Source: Talinum fruticosum
Lineage: Eukaryota; Streptophyta; Magnoliopsida; Caryophyllales; Talinaceae
Assembly: GCA_021018815.1 (NCBI GenBank)
Contig: JAITYX010000032.1
Coordinates: 682,001-746,000 of the forward strand
DNA length: 64,000 nucleotides
Direction of reading: 5' to 3'
Part shown: piece after piece, positions 1-12,700 of the stretch
How the letters are laid out: the number at the start of each line of letters is the position of its first letter
Numbering within the stretch: position 1 is the stretch's first letter
Translations under genes and position numbers: made by a program
The notes under the pieces: model-generated
What the model was told of the DNA's origin: nothing
The model's input: the letters and a program-made list of their open reading frames with translations, nothing else
Database searches by the model: none

Positions 1-205
1 GAATTGTATGCACTATGGCTGTGAACGTTGCCCCCTTGAGGGCCCGTTGACAAAGTTTATATCTTGTATAGTTGTATGACATAGTAGCTGTCTGCATTGG
101 CCAAGTATATAACTGATGAGGGCTCCTGGTGGTTTAAAAGGTGATAAAGCCATAGAAATTTCATTCTTTGCCTCATGAACTTAATTTTTCTTTATTAATT
201 TGCAG

Positions 206-3200
206 ATAGCAAATCATCTTGATCGCGCCGTGGGCAATCTCGGAAGAAAACCTCTAAAGGTACTGGTCCAAGTGAATACCAGTGGGGAAACAAGTGAGTG
301 GCTAGAATCTCTACTTGCCAATAATATGTTTCGAGTATGTCATCTATAGGACTATATCCAGTGATAAATTGAGTTCTAAAATCCCAAATTTATGTGACAG
401 TATAACTTTATCTGCTCCTTGCATCCTTGAGATATTTGCAATCATGATGTTTCAAAAGTCATATTACATGCTAGGAATGCAAATCTTTCAGCTTTGTTAT
501 TGGTTAGGGCATAGGATGAATCCATCTTTTTGTAATGTAATCTTAGTTTAAAAAGCTCAAGGCGCACAAAAGCGCAAAGGGTCCTGGGCCTGGGGTGTGG
601 GCTTCAAGCGAAGCGCGCGCTTTCTCGAGTGAGGCATACTTACTAAAAATGCTTGAAAATCATAACCAAGCAATATTTTTTGTCGAATATGCTAGATGAT
701 GACATCAATTAAGTAATTAGATATCATTGTAACTACGAAAAATACCACAAAGAGTCGTAGATTCTGATAATACAATAAATTCGCTACGATTTTCACTAAA
801 AAGCAAGCAAAAAAAAATAAAAATAGCACCAATTGAAAAAAGGTGCAACTATCTCACTTACTCAAAATCTAACAAAGACAGAGACAAAAGAAAGAGAAGG
901 GGAGGGGGAGAAAGGAAAATAACAAAAAAATAGAAAAAAGCCCATTGAGGCACGCGAGCGCACGAGGGCGCAAGCCGAGGTGGAAGCTGAAGTTACTACT
1001 TATGACTTTGCCATTCTCTTTTGAATCATATAAGGTGATCCGGAAGCAATTAAAAATGAACAAGATTTTAGTGTTTTGGTAGTGTACAATAGTGTTGAAT
1101 TAGAATGGTCTTAAAATAGCCAAGAACTTTTTGAATTAGCACAAGGTTTGTTAAGATATTATTTTATAACTTTCCGAAAATTTTTCAAAAATTGCAAAAA
1201 AACCATGTATAATAGCCTTCATTTTTGGGGCTTAGAAGGAGTTGACCCATAGGCCTCACGAAACCCATTGGGACGTTAACAATATCCTCTTTATGAATTT
1301 AGAAAATCTTGATAATTACTACTTACGACGTTGCCATTGTCTTTTGGATCTTAGAAGGTGATTCGAAATTAGTCAAAAATAAGCAATATTTTAGTATTTT
1401 GGTGGTGTGCAAATGCTGTTGAAACTATTTAGAATGCGCTTAAAATAACCAAGAACCTTTTGAATTATCACTAGATTTGTTAAGATATTATTTGACTTCC
1501 TGAAAATTTCCTAAAAATTGCAAAAAATCATGGATTATAGCCTTCATTTTTCTGTCTTGAAAAGAGTTTAACCACTATTCCTCCGAAACCCGTTGGGACG
1601 TTAAGAGTATTTTCTTTATGAATTTAGATAATCTTGATGATAACTACTTATAATGGTTGTCATTGTCTTTTCGATCTTAGAAGGTAATTCGAAAGCGACC
1701 AAGTGTACAATGTTGTTGAAATGATTTAGAATGAGCCTAAAATAGCCAAGAACCTTTTGAATTATCACTAGATTTGTTAAGATATTATTTGACAACTTTT
1801 CGAAAATTTTTTAAAAATGGCAAAAACCCATGGATAATAACCTTCATTTTTGGGTGTTAGAAGAGTTGACCATTATTGCTCTGAAACCCCCTTGGGATGT
1901 TAAAAGTATTCTCTTTATAAATTTAGATAATCTTGATGATTACTATTTATGACTTTGGTATTGCTTTTGAATCTTAGAAGGTGATTCAAAAGCAGTAAAA
2001 AATGAGCAAGATTTTAGTGTTTTAGTGGTGTGCAATGATGTTGAAATGATTTAGAATGGGCCTAAAATAGTCAAGAACCTTTTGAATTATCACTAGATTT
2101 GTTAGGATATTATTTGACAACTTTCCGAAAATTTCCTAAAAATTGCAAAAAGTCATGGATAATAGCTTTTGTTTTTGGGTCTTGGAAGGAGTTGACCAGT
2201 ACGCTTCGAAACCCTTTCAAACTTTAAGAGTATCCTCATTATGAATTTAGATGATCTTGATGATTACTACTAATGACATTTACGTTGTCTTTTGGATTTT
2301 AAAAAGTGTAAAAAACCATGGATAATATATCATCGTCCACTACTGGTCATTTTAGTGATCCGCCCGTATTATCAGCAGGTGAAGATAATATATCATCGTC
2401 CACTATTGAGTCATTTTGGAGGAGAGATTTTTTTTTCCTTCTTTTGGTTGGTTGGGAGGGGATTGGGGGTGGGCGGCACCGTATCAGGGCAATACATCAG
2501 AAACCAGCTGCTCCCCCACCCCCAACTACCAAGATGTGCAACTTTAAATTCCAAGTTCTAACACCCTTCCCATCTCCCCTTTCCACTGAGCGTACTTCTG
2601 GAATAAAATTACCACATTTTGTTGGTAAAAGTGGTTGTACTTGTGCGATTTTGAGGCTTGGTCTTAGAGTCTGCATAAAAACTGTGAGAGGTAAATGCCT
2701 GAAGGCTTCTCTACTTCATCTGCAGTTTTGCAATGTGGTACTTGTTTTTCAAACTTTAGTTCTCTTATCATTTTCCCCTGATTGGTTTAGTGGTTAACAG
2801 TAAAGCATCTGGATTTTATTTCTGATTATTGTCTTTTCTAATGTTGCAGCAAAGTCTGGTGTTGAGCCTTCAGGATGTGTAGAGCTTGCAAAACATATTA
2901 ACGAAAACTGTCCCAACCTCGAGTTTTCTGGCTTGATGACAATTGGGAATATAGATTATACTTCAACCCCTGAGAACTTCAAGGTATTATTGTTGTTGTA
3001 ACTTGCACATTCCAGCAGATAGGACTCCAGTATCTGATTCCAAATTCTATATTGCAATAGACATTAGAGAACTGCAGAACTGAGGTTTGCAAGGTCCTTG
3101 GGATAACGGAAGAACAATGTGAGCTATCAATGGGCATGTCTTCCGACTTCGAGCTAGCGGTGAGCTAAGTTCAGACTAGTTTTGTTATTTGCGTTTGCCC

Positions 3201-3443
3201 ACATTTACGATCACTAGAGATTTGTGGTGGCAATGAGCACAATCCAATTTTTAAAACTGTATCCGGAATCCTGCCCATCTGCTCTTCCCCCCCAAAAAAA
3301 AAAAAAACACATAATAGAATGCTGTCCAGAGCTGTAACAATGTCAAGTTTTGGATGTTGCAGATTGAGATGGGCAGTTCGATCGTGAGGATAGGATCTAC
3401 TATATTTGGAGCAAGAGAATATCCAAAGAAGCAAACAGACTAA
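206..3443 (+). CDS. Pyridoxal-phosphate homeostasis protein (YggS/PLPBP family), 3' part
   Basis: Four C-terminal exons are visible: 206-293, 2850-2983, 3061-3159 and 3363-3443 (TAA). The gene begins upstream of the window. All junctions are GT-AG and keep one frame. The peptide has the family's signature blocks: ANHLDRAVGNLGRKPLKV, VNTSGE, KSGV, GLMTIG, CELSMGMSSDFELA and VRIGSTIFGARE. These belong to the PLP-binding TIM barrel of YggS/PROSC proteins, which store and deliver pyridoxal phosphate and have no known enzymatic turnover. No signal or transit peptide can be judged because the 5' exons are missing. The intron from 294 to 2849 is unusually long and filled with a tandem repeat (separate entry). 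The frame is intact across all four exons. Family identity is very likely; orthology is inferred from block similarity recalled for plant members. Confidence 0.88.
549..985. repeat. GCGC-rich dispersed repeat flanking the tandem array
   Basis: Positions 549-640 are rich in 'AAGGCGCACAAAAGCGC'-type sequence, and a related GCGC/CGAG-rich patch lies at 945-982. The stretch between is A-rich, with purine-only tracts at 880-930. Such aaGCGCaaGGCGC sequences are common dispersed repeats in plant introns. No precise ends or target duplications could be set. Confidence 0.4.
985..2310 (+). repeat. Four-copy ~324-bp tandem repeat inside the PLP-protein intron
   Basis: An anchor of the form ACTACTTATGAC recurs at about 995, 1318, 1643, 1942 and 2266, giving spacings of 323, 325, 299 and 324 bp. 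Each unit then carries, in order, a block like TTGGATCTTAGAAGGTGATTC, a block like TAGCCAAGAACCTTTTGAATT, GATTTGTTAAGATATTATTTGA, and CGAAACCC..TTGGGACGTTAA. The copies differ by scattered substitutions. The third is about 25 bp short, consistent with an internal deletion. No ORF runs through it. It may be satellite-like DNA or the internal repeat of a non-autonomous transposon. Confidence 0.85.
2310..2420 (+). repeat. Short direct duplication (~66-bp spacing)
   Basis: The string ATAATATATCATCGTCCACTA occurs near 2323 and again near 2388, separated by a TGGTCATTTTAG-type spacer. It sits just after the last copy of the 324-bp array, inside the same intron. Confidence 0.7.
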
Positions 3444-6000
3444 GAGTTTTGGACGTTAACCTTTTTTGTGAGTCGATCTTTGCAAGGGGAAGTTTTGATA
3501 CGGTACTCAAAATCTGTTATAGCTGGATGGGCATTTACAAATTTGGTGGAAAAGCACATCATAAGCTACAGTTTTTGATCAGCTATATGACATTCTATTA
3601 ATTCTGTTTAATGCTGTCGAAATAATTTGGTGGAAAACCACATCATGTTGGCAAAAATGCTGTTTACCATTAGGAAAGTGACTTCATATTGTCCCGAAAA
3701 GTTGCTTCACTACCCTTGCTCCTATCGGGTGGAGCATCATCTGATCCTCTTCCCTTTTCCCAACAGCCTATACAAAGGCATAAAGAATGATGCGACAGTA
3801 GTTCAACACATGAAACAGAAACGAATTCAGCCGAGCAATCAAAACATCTTGCAATATCCTCAGACCGATATAGAAAGTTTTCATGCCGTGAGTTGATTCA
3901 AATTGCAATTCGAAATATAATGTGCCATACCAAATCTCGAGTATCCAGCTGATGTTCTTGAAACAGAGTATCAGTTCTTTTGGGCCAAACGGACCAAATA
4001 ACTGCTGCAAAAAGGACTAAGCATCAAGCCCTTCCCCCCTGAAATGGGCTTGTAAATTCACTTGCAAGATTCTATGTATAAAATGATAAAATACTCCTTA
4101 TCTATCATTCTAAGGGTGATGTTTAGTAAAACTGTTTTATAAAATTTAGGTACATTTTATTTATCCAATGATTTCATCTTCCCCAATGGCAATACAGGTT
4201 AATATTTAATGGTCACATGGCTGATGAATAAAGAAAAAGAAACTGAAGCTCGAAAGACTCAACTCAACTCAACTCAAGTAGAGAGAGGACCAAAGGTTAT
4301 CAGAAGAAGCTCTCAAATTTGGCGAACTTATTGATAAATTATGGCAATTAGTCTGGCAAGTTAACTAATAAGTCAAATAAAATGATTATCTTCAGCTTCT
4401 GCATTTAATTAGGGAGCTTACAACTAAAGTTACATTACTTAATAGCTTCTTTATTTTTCATCCACATCCCTAAAATTCATGATTCTTTCTCACACACATC
4501 TGCCCTTTTTATGTTCGTTTTTATTTATATTTACGTTTATATAGTATTTGGTATGTAAGTTCGAACATGTCATAAAATACTATAGATAAATACACTCAAA
4601 AATAAGAAAGAAAATTCAATACTTATATTACAAACCCAGGTCTATAGATCCGGTGACATAATATAATTAACAAAAGGGAACTTAATTATTTTAGAAAGGA
4701 AGACCATGGAGATAAAAGGTGAATTTTAAAAATTAAAATACAATACCGTATATGATAACTTGGGTTCATAAACTCCATGGTATAATTTATAAAGAATAAT
4801 TGTATGAATTAGGATATGGTTAAGGTTACGCAAATCATGTTTAACTTAAGAAATGAATAAGACTAATACATATTAATATGAAGCTCTTTCATTAGTGGAG
4901 AGATCAATTTGTTTACCCCATTTAGATGAATGGAGAAGGCCACATACCACAAAAGGAGGGCCCCACAGGATATTTCCCACCAAAAATATCCAAATGCTTG
5001 ACGATGGAGATACCAAGTTATTCTTACCAGCTCATACTCCCTCTCTTTTCAAAAGCTTGTATTTCTTTTCTGGCAAAAAGTTACACACAAACACAATCAT
5101 TAAAAAAAAGGCAAAAAATACATTACTTCATAAGTATTCAAAAATTTAAATCCCTATTTTAATATTTTTTTGCAAATTCTTATATAAAACCGATCTCACA
5201 TAAGAGTTATTGTGAAACGAGGTGAATTTTTAAACATTTTAATATGATTAATAACTTATAGTATAGTCACTTGTTAATTCGGGAGTAACTAATAATTTAT
5301 CAAGAGGTGATTTTTATTAGAGTTACTCCTTAAATGAATTATTAGCCACCCTTTATATATTTAAAATCACTATAAAAATTTGCGATAATTTTTAAGTGAG
5401 ACGGTCTCATACGTGATTTATTTTTATGGGAGTTTACAACAATTACCAGGGTCACAAGCACCAAATTTGTTAAAATGACACCCACTTGTTCTAAATAAAT
5501 AATAGTTCATAAAAGAAAATCCTGAGAAGGATCAAAAGACATAACTGCATCCACCCATTTGGTCATCTGTACAGGAACAAAAATTTCAACTCCCAAAACA
5601 AATAAGATTAAAATAAGAGTGTGGGAGCCATAAAAATTAACTTACAAGGAAAAAAATCAGCAAATGCAGGAGACTGTTGAAATAAAGGCACAAAAAGCAG
5701 AGCATGGTACTTTTATTATTTTATTATTTATATTACACAACTTCCTTTTCATATCGACTTCTCTATTATATAAATAAAACTGACTATATTTAAATTTTTT
5801 AAAACTCTACCCGAATAAAATCAAGTGGTGGTATTATTATTGTATTTTATCTAAAATTTTACTTTCATTTATTCTAGAGTTCTCAAAGTGTTGCCATATG
5901 GCCCTTCTTCCATCCAACCTCATCAAGCTCCCTCCCATTATTTAAGACCTTAGCAAAGGGTACCCCAAATCAAGTCACTGCCCAGCAGTCTAATCAGTAA
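3444..6000. other. Intergenic: 3' flank of PLP gene and peroxidase promoter region
   Basis: No coding exon is supported here. Positions 3444-4000 are probably the 3' untranslated region and flank. A decayed repeat with GATCTCACATAAGAG near 5190 and GTGAGACGGTCTCATACGTG near 5396 looks like a MITE remnant with imperfect inverted ends. A TATA-like TTATTTAAG lies near 5939, about 95 bp before the peroxidase ATG. Confidence 0.5.
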
Positions 6001-6009
6001 GTGGGGGTG

Positions 6010-6034
6010 GAGAGAGAGAGAGAGAGAGAGAGAG
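6010..6034 (+). repeat. (GA)n tract in peroxidase 5' leader
   Basis: About twelve GA dinucleotides run directly up to the ATG at 6035. GA/CT tracts in plant 5' leaders are common and can bind BPC/GAGA factors. Any regulatory role is inference. Confidence 0.8.
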
Positions 6035-8209
<2,175 letters not shown>

Positions 8210-9715
8210 ATTAGCGAGGACCTTATTACATTACATCAAAGAAATGAAGAGATATCGATCTTTTAGGGATCGATATAATGTAATGTAATGTAATGTGTGA
8301 CTTTTGTTGTGGATTTGAATAAGATTTCTGCTTTTAGTTTTGTGGTGGCATGGCAATGCTAGTGGTGGGATTGATGATTGCATATGCCATGCCATCATCA
8401 ATAAGTGTAGTAGGTTTGATGTTCATGTATTTTGTGCATTATTACAGTTGTTGAAGAAAAGGGGAAGAGATGTATATGTATGGTATTGGATGGTGTAATG
8501 TTATGCTTTCCATTGATGTATGGAGGAATGGATATGTTTATGATGATGCATTAATGCATGTCTTTGGTCTTCCTTTCCTTCACATACATAACAAAGTAGT
8601 ACAATGAGTTCCAAAGTTCCAAACATCTACAATGTGGGTTAATTAAGACGCCCTTTAATTACTTTTGTTTATTTCATCTTCTCGGAAGATTGCTTGTAAA
8701 ATTTTCTCCACAGATAAAAGTTCTAGAGCCACTGATGAGTCTATATCTCTCATAAACATTTGAAACTCACTCAATTTTTTTTTCCTGGGAGACAAAAATG
8801 TACATGTCCAATATTTATGAAATGGGTTCCAGTTGAAACGCTCCAGAATAGAGGACATTATGGAAAGGAAAATGCCAAACCAAGAAACAGAAAAGAGCAA
8901 AATATGGGACCATGGAAGTTGGGGAAACAATAATTTATCAAGAATAATGGGCAAATATCAAGGATAAGATTCCTACACAATGGTAGGTGCAGATTTAATA
9001 ACTTTTGAATGCATAACCATATGCAGAATTCCAAACTGAGGTGCCCAGTTTTTGTTTTTGAATTGATGGGGGCCTCACTCTCTGATGTTGAGACAATCAA
9101 GAAACCAGCTTTTAGTAAATGTACGAATTTTATTGAAGTGTTTCAGTATTTTCTCCTCATAGGTCAGGTTAAGGTTCAAATCTCGTAAACAGAGAAGATC
9201 TCAACTGCGAGAACTTTACATCTTATATATAAGATTAGATTGACTACGATTGATAAAAGCCCAGGAAAAAAAAAAGGAAAAATTTGGACGAACACATGAC
9301 AAGTGCGCTCTGAGAGTACCATTGCTAATACATAAGATAAAATCTTTCAAATGTACGGAATTTCAAAACCCCACAAAACTTCATAATTACTGAGACAATT
9401 ATTGACATGGATATTTTTGCACGATTTCCGCTTAATGTATTCGTAATCTTGTACCCGTATGGGATACTGGTATGAGTGTTAAGGGATACAATCAGGCAGA
9501 TGTATGCTTTCTTATAGCTATGTAAGGTTGGTAACTGAGTATCATGAAAATATAATCCATCAGAAAGAGTGAAACATTAAAAAAAAAAAAAAACTAACAT
9601 ATGACAATACGAAATGAACTGTAACAGAAGATTTTCCTGATTTACCTGCTTTATTTCTGGCCTTCATTTTCCTTTCTGTATGCCAGATTAAGGTTGGATC
9701 CTGAGATTGACTGTG
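8210..9715. other. Peroxidase 3' flank and gap between convergent genes
   Basis: The region includes a TAATG pentanucleotide microsatellite at about 8275-8297 in the probable 3' untranslated region. A GGTTCAAATCTCG string near 9173 resembles a pol III B box but has no convincing A box. Open frames at 8655-9100 lack any recognisable motif. The flanking genes converge here. Confidence 0.5.
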
Positions 9716-12700
9716 TTACTTCGAAGTGGCTTTGGCTCTAGATAAACAGATAAGTCCTGCCTCCTGAAATGTATAAAACATTGTTAAGCTTTTAGATGAT
9801 TCATTCACTTGAACCAGTTTTACCAGCTGAAATTGGCACCATGAACATAATTTAGCAGTGAATTAACAAGTGCTGTAATAATTATATTAACAACAGTAAA
9901 ATGATGTGAAATCATCAACTAGAAGTTCATACTCCAACATATCGCCGATTCCTTTTTTATTTTTTGGGTTTTGGGAACAGCTTGTTTGCTAGTTTAGGGG
10001 CATAACTATGCACATTTGGATCTTTCTAGACCTTGGTTGAGCAGAACATACACTGAACGATCCTTTTTCTTTCTTTCTTTTTTTGTCTGTTGGGGGGGTG
10101 GGGAGGGGAGGATTGTTAAGATAAGGGAAGACCCCTAACCTAGAGGGTTAAGTCCATGGGAGGAGGGGAGGGGGATGGGTCATAGTTCAAAACAATTGGA
10201 TTTAAGTCTGTTCCGCCATTGTACATACAGTAAAGCTCATAATGAGTAACCCCACAATAATAAGCCTATAACTAAATGATAATTGCAAAGACGGATGCTT
10301 CCCCATTGAAAGATGGGCCAAACGACTCTGACAATATAAGATCCCTTGTCCTTGACATGAACATAAATGATGAAAACAAAGACAGAAATTACTTGAAAGA
10401 AACCAAATCCTGTACTGAAGGTTCCATCAGAGTAAATGATGTCAAATTCCTCAAACCACCACATGTCGGCCAGCTGATCCGTTGGATGCTAGAACAAAAT
10501 GTACTACGATCTCTGGAAATAGGGATAGTCCAAGGACTCACTCAAAATACAGGTTCCATTATGGAACTGGCTATCTATATCATTCACAGCAAGGATTTGT
10601 GGATTGTCAAAATGGTGATTTACAGAAATCTGGTTGGTAATGATGATTGATGAAGATGAATCTTTGCTATGCAATGGGAAGGTCCATTTATCTGCGTCAA
10701 TCTCACTTGTTTGGTCAGAACTAAGCGGTCCCTCCAGTTTAGTTTTTTGCACCTGGAAATAATTCAATCCATTTTCGTGTTCGTCTGTGAAGTTTGTGAC
10801 AATCAAACTTATTTCACCCTTAGTATATGGTACTCGAACTTGACTGGAAGGGCCATCATTTCAAGCACTTCAGTGTCATCTAATCTGGAATCCAAGTCAC
10901 CAAGTGTCACATTATATTCAAGACCAAAGTCAAAGTACATGAGAAATTTACTTTTCTTTTTATCCCCGAAATGAAAAGCATGAATGGAAAGAATTCAAGG
11001 CATCATACCGTGATTTCTTGGAATGAATGGTGAGATTGCATCCACGGAAGCATAAGCATGTCATTTGCAACCTTCTGATAGCTACTTGGGTCCTGTACTG
11101 CTCGAACTGCTTTCAGAATCACTAATGGCAGCTTCGTCCAAACGGACATTATCCCTCCTCATGCCTTCAACCGGTATAGGAATCAATATAGAAGTGCACG
11201 GTTGTAATCCTTCGCTGTAGTAAGGTGGACGGAAGGAAATGTATTGACCCCCATTCAGAGGACTTAATGATTGATAGTTATATGATGAAGGATAAAGACA
11301 AGAAGGAAATGCAGTGTGGGGTGAAGGCCAATATATCAATGGCATCATGGGGCTAGATGGCTGAGGTGGGAACACTGGGTATAACGAATGGTGATTGTAA
11401 GAGATGTTAGGCTGGGAGTTGATGACTGTAGGATTTGATACTGGCCTTGGTAGGGCTGTGAAGTCTATCAATGCCTGACATGGCAAAGTTTGAAACGCTG
11501 CCTGTGAAGGGCTTTGAGCAGAGGGATATCCAACAAGTCCAAATTGCTTTGGAGAGGTGGAAGAGGTTGCTGGAGCTTCCTGTGGAGGCCTTTGCCAATG
11601 TTCTGTACTTGTAGGGAGGATTTGCTTCTTGCCTTTTGATTTAGCTGTAGCCTTAGAATTTGGCTTCTGCAAAGCAAGACCAGCCTGTACTAGAGGAGAA
11701 GATCCAAGGAACTTTGATAAATGTCCACCTTTGTGCAAGAAATTTTTTTCCCAAACAAACGAAAATCCAGTTTGTACAACTCCTATAACTTTTGCTATTT
11801 ACACGGGACAATAAGGAAGAAAAAACAGAGAAACGAAAAAAATGTACAAACCAGTGAATAACAACTTGAAAGGCGATCTTACATCGTCAGAAGGTGAGGA
11901 GTTAGTATGGAAAAGCCTCTCCCCAGCTGCATCCTCATCCGTTCTGAAATATACATATAATATCATATATGATCTAAAACATGATATGATGTAATGCATG
12001 TGTAATCTTGATCTCTTTGAACTGACTGAAAAAATAAGTACCTGAAGTACTTTTGCAGCAAATCCAAGTTCCTGTACTTAGTCTCTCTTTGAACAATGTC
12101 ATCTGAAAAACCAGCCATGAAGAGAAGGGTGATACCCAAGGCCTTGAAGAAGAAACTCCCTGTTCGAATGTTAACGAGTCTAGCCATCTGGCAGATGAGG
12201 GGTCCAAATGACTTCAACTTGTTTCTTCCCATTCTTTGCCTTACGTATCTGGATCACCACAACAGAATTTACATCCGAGATTAGGCCACAAGTAATATAT
12301 GCCCATTTGCATTTACAATCTATAATGCTTCCAACATAACAGAGTATATCAAAAACAAACATGGAATAGGCTCTATTTGCAAGAAGATAGTTTCTAATAT
12401 ATTATTGTACCTAAAAAATTTGTCTATCAGAAGGGCGATACCTAAAACACTATTAAGATGGAAAATTTCAATGCTTAAGGGGTGTGAAATGAGCCCTCAG
12501 CCATGAAACTATTTTCTCATCCAAAAAACAATACTTACTCGTTTTGTGGAATGTTTCTCGTCCTTCCACCATACTTGATGCATAGAAAGAGACATGAAGG
12601 GCAGCTAGCATCAGAGGGACGCATAGCCTTTTCCTCCTCAAGTATCTGAACAGGACATAGGGTCAGGTTATGCTGATTTGCATAAAATACCTTCTTCTTT

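Noticed and set aside
2292..2797. Overlapping open frames inside the PLP-gene intron
   Set aside because: They lie between conserved exons, cover repeat and pyrimidine tracts, and show no domain.
10237..10806. Open frames on both strands in 10237-10806
   Set aside because: The plus-strand frames are shadows of minus-strand exons 10488-10393 and 10752-10624; the longer minus reading 10504-10806 runs through a likely intron.
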